Below the pieces are notes generated by a model. The model did no database searches. It saw nothing but the letters and a program-made list of their open reading frames with translations, and was not told the DNA's origin. The position numbers and the translations under genes were made by a program. Shown in pieces: positions 26,938-35,611 of a stretch of DNA of 64,000 bases. Positions within the stretch are counted from its first letter, which is position 1; every line of letters begins with the position of its first letter. This stretch comes from Bacillota bacterium (lineage in GTDB: Bacteria > Bacillota > UBA4882 > UBA8346), in contig JAEVYU010000021.1 of assembly GCA_023392595.1 (NCBI GenBank), forward strand, positions 1 through 64,000, read 5' to 3'.

Positions 26938-28968
26938 TTATACTTTCGGCCCCTTTGAGCCGGTGTGGTAGATCGCTTCCAGGCTTCGAACTAAAAGCCC
27001 AAATCCGTTACGGGTTACTTCAGGCAATTCTTGAATGGAGGCCATTTTCCGGATTTCCCCGCCGATCTCCCTGGCAAGGGCTGCCCGATCGAGTTGCAGA
27101 CCAAGTTTGGTCAGGGAGTTCTGGACTCTGGGGATGATCGAATCGTTTTCCTGAAGGATTTGGATGGAAGCCCCCAGGATGGCAAGATGTTTTTCATAAA
27201 TTTGGGTAATTTTGGCGAGAATATATTCATCCGGAAAACAATCTTCCAAATAGCATTGGTCATAAGCTTTTTGAAAACATTCTCCAAAAAGAACAAATTT
27301 AGAAGGTTCCTCGCCGTTGTGGAGAATCCAGTTTTGCTCAAAATTGCCGATGGTGCTTCTCTCATTCTTGTCCGAATTTAAGAGGGTGGCGACCGGGATG
27401 TTTTTACCTTGCATCAAAATATGCAGGTGGATCCCGTCCAGATTCGCGGCGGTCGGGATGAGAAACAAGTTCTCAATAAATCCCGCCGATTCTGAACGTT
27501 CCCACAAATTTAGCAGCTCTTTTAGTAAAAAATAGGCATCCTGGGGTACGATAACATTGAGCGCTTCCGGGAGATAGCAAAGACCGCTCTTTATTTTTAA
27601 AGCCGCTTCCAATACCATTTTTTCCTCAAGTTTGCATTGGGTAATGTCGCGACAAACGATAGTCCCGGCGTCTTTTTCCGATAAAATCCGGACGTTTTCG
27701 GGTTGGTTTAAATTGAGCAACATCGGCAGGTGAGTGGTATAGATTAAGGTATTGTTCTTTGAATATTCTTCCAACCTGTGGATTAAGTCCACCTGGGCCC
27801 CGGGATGCAAATGCAACCCGGGTTCATCCAATAAAACAACACAATTTTGAAAGGTACCCCGGCTTTCATTCATGAACATAATGTCAAAGGAAAAAAACCA
27901 TTGAAATCCCCGGGAACGTTCCTCAAGCCGAATTAAAGCCGAATCGTTGTAATCCTTCACATAGGTATAAAAGAATCTCCCGTCGGAGTGGAATTGAACT
28001 TCATAATAGTCCTGTTGCCAGTGATTAGAAATGATTTTTGTAAAATTTGTCGATGCGTCGGCCAAATCATATTGGAGTTGGTCCCGCTCCATCGGATTGT
28101 CGGTTTTGATCAGGTTTTCAAGATCTAAATCGGCCAGACCCAAAATGGATAAAAAAGTCTTGTCCGTCTCAGTCAGTTGGTCCTGATCTCTGCGCTGTTT
28201 CAGCTGCAATAGATTGGCGCTGCCGGAGAAAACTTGATAATCGGACATATAAATAAAAATGGGAATATGTTTAAATATATAATCCTCGGATTTTTCAATA
28301 ATGGTCATTGTTTCGGCCAGTTTTCGCGAAATAATCGACACCTGATTGGCATAACTGAAGATAAAGGCTTCTTCGTTTTTGGTTTCGGGCGCCGCGGGTT
28401 CCGAATGGACGACAGCCCGTAACTCCGTTACTTTGGCGCTGAACATTTGCACGATTTCGGAAAAACGGCCCTCGTAGGCGAACGTCCTGGCCTCTTCAAT
28501 ATATTCCAAGGCTTTTTGACGGAAGGAATCACCCACCGGCTCTTGAAAGCTTGGGAAACTTGAGAAAATCTCTTCCAGTTCTTTGGGTTGATGTTTATCC
28601 GGGAAAAGCCCGACCGGAAAATCAACCGTCCATTTTCCGGAATAATCTTTGGTAACCAAATATTCCTTTTCGCGAACGGCTTGTCCGGTTAGATTTGATA
28701 ACTCAACAAGCTCCTCATCGGTTAATTCAAAACGGGCCGAGCATACCACCTGCTGGTCGTTCCGTTCTTTTCTGCGGTTGCGGGGCCATTCGATCTCCAA
28801 AGAATAATCATCACTGTTTTGGGAGGGATGAAATTTATAGAGCGCTTTAAGAAGCGAGGTCTTGCCGGAGCCATTTTTACCGATTAACGCCGTTAATGAA
28901 TTAATGTCGATCCAACCGGAATCAACAATGCATTTGTACATTTGAATGCGGAATGCTTTCAGACGCAT
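26938..28968 (-). CDS. OLD/RecF-like AAA ATPase with degenerate Toprim-like C-terminus
   Basis: This 676-residue ABC-type ATPase of the OLD/RecF/SMC group is the first gene of the TPR operon. Walker A is GKNGSGKTS (30-38) and an ABC-signature-like segment is SRGFQWFF. Walker B is VVLLDEPGLHLHP (about 375-387) and the H-loop is YTTHLPML (about 407-413). The insert between Walker A and B is long and helical. The C-terminal third occupies the Toprim position of OLD nucleases, but VEGxxD is replaced by VIVPQDAYFLL (about 467-477) and DxD by LLNSDKNE (about 528), so metal-dependent cleavage is unlikely. RBS GGAG precedes the ATG. Related ATPases act in phage defence (OLD, Gabija GajA, retron Eco8-type); the link here is inference. 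Confidence 0.85.
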   Translation of the reverse strand: MRLKAFRIQMYKCIVDSGWIDINSLTALIGKNGSGKTSLLKALYKFHPSQNSDDYSLEIEWPRNRRKERNDQQVVCSARFELTDEELVELSNLTGQAVREKEYLVTKDYSGKWTVDFPVGLFPDKHQPKELEEIFSSFPSFQEPVGDSFRQKALEYIEEARTFAYEGRFSEIVQMFSAKVTELRAVVHSEPAAPETKNEEAFIFSYANQVSIISRKLAETMTIIEKSEDYIFKHIPIFIYMSDYQVFSGSANLLQLKQRRDQDQLTETDKTFLSILGLADLDLENLIKTDNPMERDQLQYDLADASTNFTKIISNHWQQDYYEVQFHSDGRFFYTYVKDYNDSALIRLEERSRGFQWFFSFDIMFMNESRGTFQNCVVLLDEPGLHLHPGAQVDLIHRLEEYSKNNTLIYTTHLPMLLNLNQPENVRILSEKDAGTIVCRDITQCKLEEKMVLEAALKIKSGLCYLPEALNVIVPQDAYFLLKELLNLWERSESAGFIENLFLIPTAANLDGIHLHILMQGKNIPVATLLNSDKNERSTIGNFEQNWILHNGEEPSKFVLFGECFQKAYDQCYLEDCFPDEYILAKITQIYEKHLAILGASIQILQENDSIIPRVQNSLTKLGLQLDRAALAREIGGEIRKMASIQELPEVTRNGFGLLVRSLEAIYHTGSKGPKV

Positions 28969-29076
28969 GAAGGATATCTCCTATCTTTTTTTAAAAATGG
29001 AAAATTTATAAAAAAGTGGCTTAAGTATTTATTAAAGACAAATTTTGAGGTTTAATGATACTTCTTTCCTTCTAAA

Positions 29077-29106
29077 ATATTACCATATGAGTTATTTAAA
29101 AATCAA
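29077..29106 (-). promoter_or_regulatory. candidate promoter of the ATPase-TPR operon
   Basis: On the minus strand TTGATT (29106-29101), an 18-bp spacer and TAATAT (29082-29077) lie about 110 bp upstream of the ATPase ATG. The 28969-29322 gap is very AT-rich and holds no gene. Other AT-rich hexamers could serve. Confidence 0.3.
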
Positions 29107-29322
29107 TGAATAATATGAAAACCTTTGGAAATATGCTTGATGGGTAGTATATTTTTTTAGCGGAGATTTGTAAAAAATTAAGAAAAATTTAACATAAATC
29201 TCTTTGTTTATGGGGAGTTTTAGGGAAATGTGTCAATATTGTTAATTGTGGAAATATAGTAAAATTGAAACAGATGTTTTTTTCGGAGTTTTAATGGCGA
29301 ACTTTGTATTCCGCCGGAAAAC

Positions 29323-29361
29323 AAAAAAATTAGTTGGATTCATGAAGAACTTCGTGAATCC
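29323..29361 (-). terminator. terminator of the polysaccharide deacetylase gene
   Basis: GGATTCATGAAG (29336-29347) and CTTCGTGAATCC (29350-29361) pair over 12 positions with one wobble. On the minus strand the stem is followed after 6 nt by seven Ts (29329-29323). It sits just past the stop of the minus-strand deacetylase gene. Confidence 0.7.
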
Positions 29362-29378
29362 GGATAAAAGTTTTTAAT

Positions 29379-30197
29379 TTACGGTTTTCCCTCCGCCAGC
29401 ATTTGGGAGATGGTTACAAAATGGTAGCCGTGGAGTTTGCCGTCATGGATGATTTCCGGCAATGCTTCATGGCTGCCCCGCAGATCTTCCTGCTTACTAT
29501 CGGCCGCACAGTGCTGCAAGATGATATTGCCGCGGTTTAACTTCGGTACCACATTGGTCAGAATTTCCCTCTCTTTTAGACCTCTCCAGTCCAGAGAATC
29601 GATGGTCCATAAGATAATATGATAGCCGAGTTTGCTGATTGTTTCCACGGATGCCGGATCTAAAGCGCCGTAGGGAGGACGGAAAATCATGGCCGGTTTA
29701 CCGCCGAACCTGCGGATAATTTGGTCATCCTGTCGTAACTGGTATTTTATTTTGTCGGCCGGCAATTCGCAAATTTTTAAATGCTGATAGCCATGATTGC
29801 CGATTTCATGGCCTTCCCGGATGATTCGCCGGAATACCTCCGGATATTTGACGACTTGAGTCCCCACTACGAAAAATGTGGCCTTTACATGGTGCTCTTT
29901 AAGAATATCCAATATTTTGGGGGTGTACTTAAGGTCGGGCCCGTCGTCGAAGGTCAAGGCCAAAGAGGTAATCTTGGGATTGCCCCGGCGGGTGATTGCT
30001 TTTGGGAAAAGCTTGACCAAATCGGGAGAAACCGGTTGCCTGCGGCTGTATTCGGGGCCATCGCTGACTTTGGGCTTGGGTAAAAGTGAAGGTTCACCGC
30101 CAAGGGTCTTGCCGGAAAACCGGGCGACCCAAAATCCCGTGACAAAGCCGATCATTAAGAGTAAAACAGGCAGTCCCCACCGGAAAAATTTTTTCAA
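29379..30197 (-). CDS. NodB-type polysaccharide deacetylase, membrane anchored
   Basis: One N-terminal membrane helix (GLPVLLLMIGFVTGFWVA) and a linker precede a complete NodB domain: TFDDGP (motif 1, catalytic and metal Asp), GNHGYQH (motif 2, metal His pair), RPPYG (motif 3), DSLDW (motif 4) and ILQHC (motif 5). Such enzymes remove N-acetyl groups from peptidoglycan or other envelope polymers outside the membrane; PdaB/CwlD-linked sporulation roles are common in Bacillota. I choose TTG 30197 (MKKFFRWG...) because GGGG lies 8 nt upstream; a TTG at 30245 would add 16 residues. It is a single gene with its own terminator. Confidence 0.9.
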   Translation of the reverse strand: MKKFFRWGLPVLLLMIGFVTGFWVARFSGKTLGGEPSLLPKPKVSDGPEYSRRQPVSPDLVKLFPKAITRRGNPKITSLALTFDDGPDLKYTPKILDILKEHHVKATFFVVGTQVVKYPEVFRRIIREGHEIGNHGYQHLKICELPADKIKYQLRQDDQIIRRFGGKPAMIFRPPYGALDPASVETISKLGYHIILWTIDSLDWRGLKEREILTNVVPKLNRGNIILQHCAADSKQEDLRGSHEALPEIIHDGKLHGYHFVTISQMLAEGKP

Positions 30198-30245
30198 CTT
30201 TCTTTCCCCTTTATACCGAGTAGAATGTTTCCTTAGTGTTGTCAA

Positions 30246-31946
30246 AACACCCTTTGATTATCAATAGGGGAAAAGCATTCATTTGGGGCGAGTCTTTCAG
30301 CTTCCGCGCGAGGTAGTATACCCGGCAGATTGTTTTCCCGAAATAGGGTCTATTTACCCTATCCCTTCAAGGGAAGCAGCTGGAATTGAGGGCCAATAGG
30401 CCTTGTTGGACAGACTACGGAGCATAACACATAACGGCAAAGGCTCCTGAAAACCCAATCAGCCCTTTTTGGGGTCTCCGGGTTTGAGAATTACGCTAAG
30501 GGAGCATTGAAAATAAATTTTGGATAGGCGTCCGGGCCTCTCTTTATTCATCCAGGGTTTCTAGATGGTTTTCGATATCCATGTCCTTTCGGCTGGCAAT
30601 TATAAGAGGCTTTCGGTGGCAGGACCGTGCGGCTTGAAAACAAGCCGAGTTTTTCTTCCATGAAAAGAGGCGGCGTTTTTCGGCGCCGTGTCTCAAATGG
30701 CGGAGTGAGGAGTTTGGGCGTAAAAGCATGAAAAAGCGTAAAGGGGTGAGTGCAACAATTATAGGCCTGTTTTGGTACAGACTACGGCCGCCTTTTAAAA
30801 GGAGAATGGCATAATAGGTCAAGGATATGTTTTTTCTAGCTCGAAGGGAGCTTTTTCTAGTTCAGAGCTAGCTTTTAGTAGCTCAGAGGGAGCTTTTTCC
30901 AGTTCAGAGCTAGCTTTTAGTAGCTCAGAGGGAGCTTTTTCTAGTTTAGAGCTAGCTTTTAGTAGCTCAGAGGGACCTTTTTCTAGTTCAGAGTTAGCTT
31001 TTTCTAGCTCGAAGGGAGCTTTTAGTAACGCCTTCGAAAAATTCCGGGTTCGTTCCTCTCCATGAAAGAAACATGTATATATTTTATACAACCCCCATTT
31101 GCCCCACTGCCCCACAACCCCGGATGCCGTCTTGGTTTCAAGAGTTGGCCTATGAGGGGGAAGATTTCTCTCTCATAGCCGGAGTTGTTTTTCGATTTCG
31201 GGACGGTCGAAGAGCAATTTTTTATAACGCCTTGCCCAAGGGTGTCCCTACGGCTTAAAGCCCAGCAGTGACTGGGTATATGGGTGATGTGGGGCAGAGG
31301 GGGTGTTGTAGAAAGATATGTATATTTCTTTGTAATAATTGTTTCCGGATTTTTTAATATCATCAGGAATAATATTTTGAGGGACACGGATTGCGGGGCG
31401 ATAGTTTGATTAAAATTGGGCCAACCCTCCAACTTGGCTTCCGCGAATCCAGAGGATTCGACCTGAAGGGAGGAACGAAAGCGGTTTAAGCATGTTCCTT
31501 TAAAGCTTCTTTCGGGGAATATACCGGAAAACTGCTAATCTCAAATGGTGTTCACGCTAACCTAAGGCTGGATGGAGTAAGGATTTGGTGACCCAATGAA
31601 AACTTACAGATATGCAGTTCGTTTCTCCCCTCGAGGGAGAAAGATAGAATGAGGGTTGGCCCGAAAAATTGATCTCACCCACAAACTCCGGGATGCCGGG
31701 AGGCTCATGGGCATTGAACTGTTGGATCATGGGATAACGGGAGAGAAGAGAATTATTGCTGCTAAGGAAAAAGGGTTTCGAAGAAGTGAAAAGGGTGAAG
31801 GGGAAAATGGTTCCACACCCGGACAGTCGTGAAGAAATTAACCTAATTTTAACCCCTATCACTTTCCATGAATGATCCATCTTTGCATAAAATAGTGGCA
31901 CTTGGGATATTATAACAAGGAAAATTCAAAAAAAGGAGGATTGGTA
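30246..31946. other. 1.7-kb gene-poor region
   Basis: No open frame here has convincing coding features. Short frames on the minus strand (30544-30822, 30819-31115, 31022-31432) have atypical composition and no recognisable motif. The stretch contains the 21/42-bp tandem array at 30833-31027 and a small hairpin TTTCTCCC-CTCGA-GGGAGAAA near 31620. It also has scattered partial duplications, for example GGGCTTTAAGCC near 31250. It looks like decayed or repeat-derived DNA. A weak promoter for the downstream protein may lie at 31883-31916 (TTGCAT ... TATTAT, long 19-bp spacer). Confidence 0.5.
30833..31027. repeat. 21/42-bp tandem repeat (minisatellite)
   Basis: About nine 21-bp units alternate between two forms: AGCTTTTTCTAGTTCAGAG-like and AGCTTTTAGTAGCTCAGAG-like, giving a 42-bp higher-order period. 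On the minus strand the period is a multiple of three and reads as heptads ELEKAPS / ELLKASS within a 98-codon frame (30819-31115). Upstream in that frame two stops occur, so a functional gene is doubtful. Confidence 0.8.
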
Positions 31947-32579
31947 GTGAAAAAGTTTTTCTTAGTCTTGATCATGGGGGGGCTTTTACTTGTTTCCTCG
32001 GTTGTCAGTACCCAGGCAGCCAGTGTTTATGTGGATACTATGGTCGGAGGAATCGTAGATGATACGGGCTGGTATGGAGATGGGGATGCTCATGATACTT
32101 ATATCGGGTTTGAGTTGCCGGTGGATAAACTCAAATTAAACCTGGAACTTCTTATGGGCAATTGGGATCAAAATAAAAATGCGGATGACGATTTTAGCGG
32201 CTATGACATCAAAGCTGGCTATCAAATCATTAAAAACTCCGATCTCCAATTATACGCTACGCTTTCCGGCTATCAACGGGATTTTGACGATTCCGATCAG
32301 ACATTTAGCGGTGTTTTAATAGGAGTGGACGCAATCAGCAATCTTTCAAAGAAAGTAAATGTGGAAGGGGATATTGGTATTTCCTTGACAGGTAAGTTTG
32401 AACAATACGGAACTCATCATAACGCTGATCTCCTTAACCTCAAAGTTAAACTGAATTATCTTCTCACCAAGGATGTATATGCTTCATTAGGTTACCGGTA
32501 CTATCAATTCAAAATTAACGGGTTCGATCAGGAAGTAAAAGCCAAAGGTCTTACTTTGGGAGCCGGTTTTAAGTTTTGA
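31947..32579 (+). CDS. secreted beta-barrel-like (putative outer-membrane) protein
   Basis: GTG 31947 with AAGGAGG 7 nt upstream starts a classic signal peptide (KKFFLVLIMGGLLLVSSVV, cleavage after STQAA). The mature part of about 185 residues is rich in alternating polar/hydrophobic strands: YIGFELPV, KLNLELLMG, LQLYATLSGYQ, YASLGYRYYQFKI and GLTLGAGFKF. It ends in Phe, the usual BAM recognition residue of outer-membrane barrels, and has Asp-rich turns. An 8-stranded porin- or OmpW/OmpX-like barrel is the simplest reading; no family could be named. If right, the organism has an outer membrane. It is transcribed alone; the region downstream to 32938 has no gene. Confidence 0.7.
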   Translation: MKKFFLVLIMGGLLLVSSVVSTQAASVYVDTMVGGIVDDTGWYGDGDAHDTYIGFELPVDKLKLNLELLMGNWDQNKNADDDFSGYDIKAGYQIIKNSDLQLYATLSGYQRDFDDSDQTFSGVLIGVDAISNLSKKVNVEGDIGISLTGKFEQYGTHHNADLLNLKVKLNYLLTKDVYASLGYRYYQFKINGFDQEVKAKGLTLGAGFKF

Positions 32580-32887
32580 TGAAGGTATGCACGGCTTACT
32601 CCAAGAAGCCGCCCTTCCCCAGCTACCGTATGCTTGGAGCATGGGAAGGCTCATGTCGACGAAAAAATAGGCAACACAAATTCCTCGCCCGTGAAACGGG
32701 AGAGGGCCACTTCTCTGAATGGACAGATTGGGTAAGGGCGAGGACGTAGGCCGTCAGCCGTCAGAAACGGGAGAATCGTATGGGACTGGGAGTAAAGGGA
32801 ATATAGTACGCACTCTCGTCTCTTTAGCGGTATAGATTGGGTGAGGGCACAGACCGTCGAAACGGGGTAAGCGAAATTGTATAAGTG

Positions 32888-32924
32888 AAGGGAAAAGGCC
32901 TTATAATTTCAGGCCTTTTCCCTT
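32888..32924. terminator. strong 14-bp hairpin between convergent genes
   Basis: AAGGGAAAAGGCCT (32888-32901) and AGGCCTTTTCCCTT (32911-32924) are perfectly complementary with a 9-nt loop. It lies 15 bp beyond the stop of the minus-strand binding-protein gene and serves as its terminator. The 32580-32887 stretch before it holds no gene but has two imperfect copies of an AGATTGGGTRAGGGC ... GAAACGGG segment. Confidence 0.65.
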
Positions 32925-32938
32925 TACCATTTTAAATT

Positions 32939-34483
32939 TTACTTCGATACCTGCGACAACCACGACACACCGGTCGGATGCGGATAAAAACCTTTAACTT
33001 TTGGCTGATAGGCCGTTAAAACCGTGGCATGATTGATGAAGACCCAGGGAGCATCGGCTACCAGGATTTTTTGGAGTTTTTGATAAATCTTAATCCGCTC
33101 TTTTTGATCCAGGGTCCGGGTGCCTTCCCTTAATAACTCGTCGGCCTTGGGATTGGAATATTTGGCAGTATTCAAGTAGGAAGGGATCTGGCTACTGTCG
33201 AACAGCGATAAAAAATTATCCGGGTCGCCGTTGTCCCCGATCCAACCCTTGAAACAAGCCTCGCCTTCCTCGCCTTTATTGACCACGTCAAAATATTCCT
33301 TCCACGGATAGACCTTGATCGTCGTCTTGACCCCGATCTTCGAAAGCTCGGCCTGGATGGCTTCGGCCAGTTTCTGTCCGTTGACCGGATTATAGGAGCG
33401 GGCGACGGAGTAAGTCAGCATAGTAAATTCAAAATGGGGATAACCCGCTTCGGCCAACATCTTTTTAGATTTTTCCGGATTATACTCCAGCGCTCGTAAG
33501 GCAGGGTCATATCCCGGGATAAAACTGGGCAACGGCCCGTTGGCGAGTTGGGCATACCCTTGATACAGATATTTTACAACCGCCTCCCGGTTAATGGCCA
33601 TGGAAATCGCCTGGCGGACTTTGGGGTCGTTGAAGGGCTTTTTATTGCAGAAAAACGCCAGATAATTAATATTCATGCCCGGGTTTTTCAATACTTTCAT
33701 TCCGCTGGATTCCAATTTTTTAACGTCATTGGGATCCACTCCGTCGATAATGTCCGTCGCGCCGGTCATTAACTCACTGGCCCGGACCGAGTTTTCCTTG
33801 GTGGTTTTATAAACCACTTTATCGATGATGGCTTTCTTACCCCAGTAGCCATCATTTCGTACCAAGACGATTTGCTGGTCGCGGTCCCACTTTTCAAAAA
33901 TATAGGGGCCGGTACCAACCGGATGCTGATTAAATTCCGGGCCATACTTTTTCAAAGCGGTGGGGCTGACAATCGGAGCCGCAAAACACATGGCCAGATT
34001 CAACAAAAATGGGGCGTAGGGTTTGCTCAAAATGAATTTCACCGTATAGGGATCGACCGCTTCAACTTGTTTGACCGGTTCAAAGGTGAAGGAAGCATAG
34101 GGCATATCGCTGGTGGCCCGTGGCGGTAATTGACGATCCACGCTGGCTTTAACCGCTTCGGCGTTAAAGGGGGTGCCGTCGTGAAATTTTACGCCTTTCC
34201 GCAGTTTAAAGGTCCAAACCAGCCCATCGGGCGATTGGGTCCAGGAAGTTGCCAGACAGGGTTCAACCGCGGTACTGCCCTGTTTGTATTTAACCAAGGT
34301 CTCATAAATATTGACGATGATCTTTCCGGATTCAGCCTCATTGACATAGGCCGGATCAAGACCCTGGGGATCGGCAGCCTTGGAATAGACCAGAATTCTC
34401 GGCGGGGTGGCGAAAACCAGATTAACGGCAACCGTTGCCGCCATGAGTACTGCCAATGTAAAGAATAATAACTTGCGCATCAT
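32939..34483 (-). CDS. ABC transporter substrate-binding protein, family 5 (oligopeptide/dipeptide type)
   Basis: This 514-residue extracytoplasmic solute-binding protein has a signal peptide (MMRKLLFFTLAVLMAATVAVN), then the SBP_5 pattern: GLDPAYVNEAES, VEPCLATSWTQSPDGLVWTFKLRKGVKFHDGTPF, VGTGPYIFEKWDRDQ, NDGYWGKKAI and VRQAISMAINREAV. No lipobox Cys follows the signal, unlike most Gram-positive binding proteins, so it may be a free periplasmic protein. That fits a diderm envelope. Start ATG 34483 (or 34480) follows AGGAGG. No permease or ATPase genes adjoin it, so it is an orphan that must work with components elsewhere. Substrate may be peptide, nickel or glutathione-like and is undetermined. 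Confidence 0.95.
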   Translation of the reverse strand: MMRKLLFFTLAVLMAATVAVNLVFATPPRILVYSKAADPQGLDPAYVNEAESGKIIVNIYETLVKYKQGSTAVEPCLATSWTQSPDGLVWTFKLRKGVKFHDGTPFNAEAVKASVDRQLPPRATSDMPYASFTFEPVKQVEAVDPYTVKFILSKPYAPFLLNLAMCFAAPIVSPTALKKYGPEFNQHPVGTGPYIFEKWDRDQQIVLVRNDGYWGKKAIIDKVVYKTTKENSVRASELMTGATDIIDGVDPNDVKKLESSGMKVLKNPGMNINYLAFFCNKKPFNDPKVRQAISMAINREAVVKYLYQGYAQLANGPLPSFIPGYDPALRALEYNPEKSKKMLAEAGYPHFEFTMLTYSVARSYNPVNGQKLAEAIQAELSKIGVKTTIKVYPWKEYFDVVNKGEEGEACFKGWIGDNGDPDNFLSLFDSSQIPSYLNTAKYSNPKADELLREGTRTLDQKERIKIYQKLQKILVADAPWVFINHATVLTAYQPKVKGFYPHPTGVSWLSQVSK

Positions 34484-34874
34484 CTTGCCTCCTCTATTTG
34501 CTTTGTTTTGAAACAATTTTTCTTCAAATTAAAATCAATATTCATTATTCGACAAGAATATCGAGAGTAAAGTTTTCTCACAATATTTCATCAAGATTAA
34601 CATGAAGTTACTTAAATTACCTATAAAAATACCATATTTAGGGTTGCCAGTCAAACCAAATGATCATACCATTGACATTGCCCCTCGTTTATTCAATCCT
34701 TATGCCATTCTAATTCTCCGTCACACCTACCTGTTGTTAATTGAATTTTTATAATCCAATCCTCCGGATTTTTGTTATACTCATGATAAGGAATTGCTGG
34801 ATTGCTTATTGAAATTCGGCAATGACCGGGTCAATCTATTCATCGGCTATATCAAATAGCTTACACAAAGGACA

Positions 34875-35390
34875 ATGACTAAAATGTTAAAACAGAATAT
34901 CGTGTTAATCGGCATGCCGGGCGCGGGCAAAAGCACCATCGGGGTCTTGCTTGCCAAAACCCTGGGTATGGCTTTCGTGGATACGGATTTATTGATCCAG
35001 GAAAAGGCCGGCCGTTTATTGCAAGAAATCATCGTTCAAGACGGGGTGGCCGCATTTTTAAGGTTCGAGGAAAATGTAATTTGTGAGTTACAGGCGACCC
35101 AATCGGTGATTGCCACCGGGGGCAGCGCGGTCTATAGCAAGAGAGCCGTGGATCATTTAAAGGAGACCGGTCTGCTGGTTTATTTGAATCTTCCTTATGA
35201 TGAAATCGAGCGCAGGATTGATAATATGTCCACCCGGGGGATAGCCATTGAACAAGGCCGCACTTTACGGGATTTATATGATGAACGGATAGTCTTGTAT
35301 GAAAAGTATGCCGACTTGATTGTGGATTGTTACGCTTCAACCATGGAAGAAGTGGTCCTTAAAATGGTCAACGCTTTGAAAGCAATCTAG
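34875..35390 (+). CDS. aroK: shikimate kinase
   Basis: This 171-residue P-loop kinase phosphorylates shikimate at the 3-hydroxyl with ATP in chorismate synthesis. It shows Walker A GMPGAGKSTIG (15-25), the shikimate-binding DTD (FVDTDLLIQ), a FRxxE motif (LRFEENV) and the ATGGSAVY segment (GGG variant with GGS). The lid region is slightly unusual: TRGIAIEQGRTL replaces the typical RPLL motif, which is worth noting for substrate specificity. The gene is isolated from other aro genes. Its TAG stop codon lies inside the left end (CTAG) of the 109-bp repeat at 35387, so insertion may have altered the original C-terminus. The 34484-34874 gap upstream holds no gene. Confidence 0.85.
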   Translation: MTKMLKQNIVLIGMPGAGKSTIGVLLAKTLGMAFVDTDLLIQEKAGRLLQEIIVQDGVAAFLRFEENVICELQATQSVIATGGSAVYSKRAVDHLKETGLLVYLNLPYDEIERRIDNMSTRGIAIEQGRTLRDLYDERIVLYEKYADLIVDCYASTMEEVVLKMVNALKAI

Positions 35391-35495
35391 TAAAACGTTC
35401 TCTAAATAACTACTCAATGATTGTGAACGTTTTACTTAAGTAGAGCGTGTCTTCCCCATTTCTGATTACCATTTATTTACGATACGCTCTACTAG
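35387..35495. repeat. 109-bp double-hairpin repeat, copy 1
   Basis: The element begins and ends with CTAG. It contains two hairpins in series: CTAGTAAAACGTTC paired with GAACGTTTTACTT, and AAGTAGAGCGTGTC paired with GATACGCTCTACTAG. Its reverse complement matches 63034-63142 at 107 of 109 positions by direct reading. The four arms are mutually similar, so the element also has imperfect terminal inverted repeats. It has no coding capacity and looks like a MITE or REP-like sequence. Confidence 0.9.
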
Positions 35496-35611
35496 AAAAC
35501 ATATTTTAATTCAATAGAAAACTGGCAGGCCGTTTGAATACTCTTTTCGAAAATTGAGTTCTCAATCCCCCATACAGGGTAGCAAGAATTTAAGGAGGGG
35601 GCACCAAGTCG

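Noticed and set aside
30544..30822. A 92-codon minus-strand frame
   Set aside because: Basic, low-complexity and without RBS or family resemblance. Treated as non-coding.
30833..31027. A possible CRISPR-like array
   Set aside because: The 21-bp units are contiguous with no unique spacers and no cas genes are near. It is a minisatellite.
31022..31432. A 136-codon minus-strand frame
   Set aside because: Composition is unlike neighbouring genes, no motif is recognisable and no RBS is seen. It overlaps decayed repeat-like sequence.
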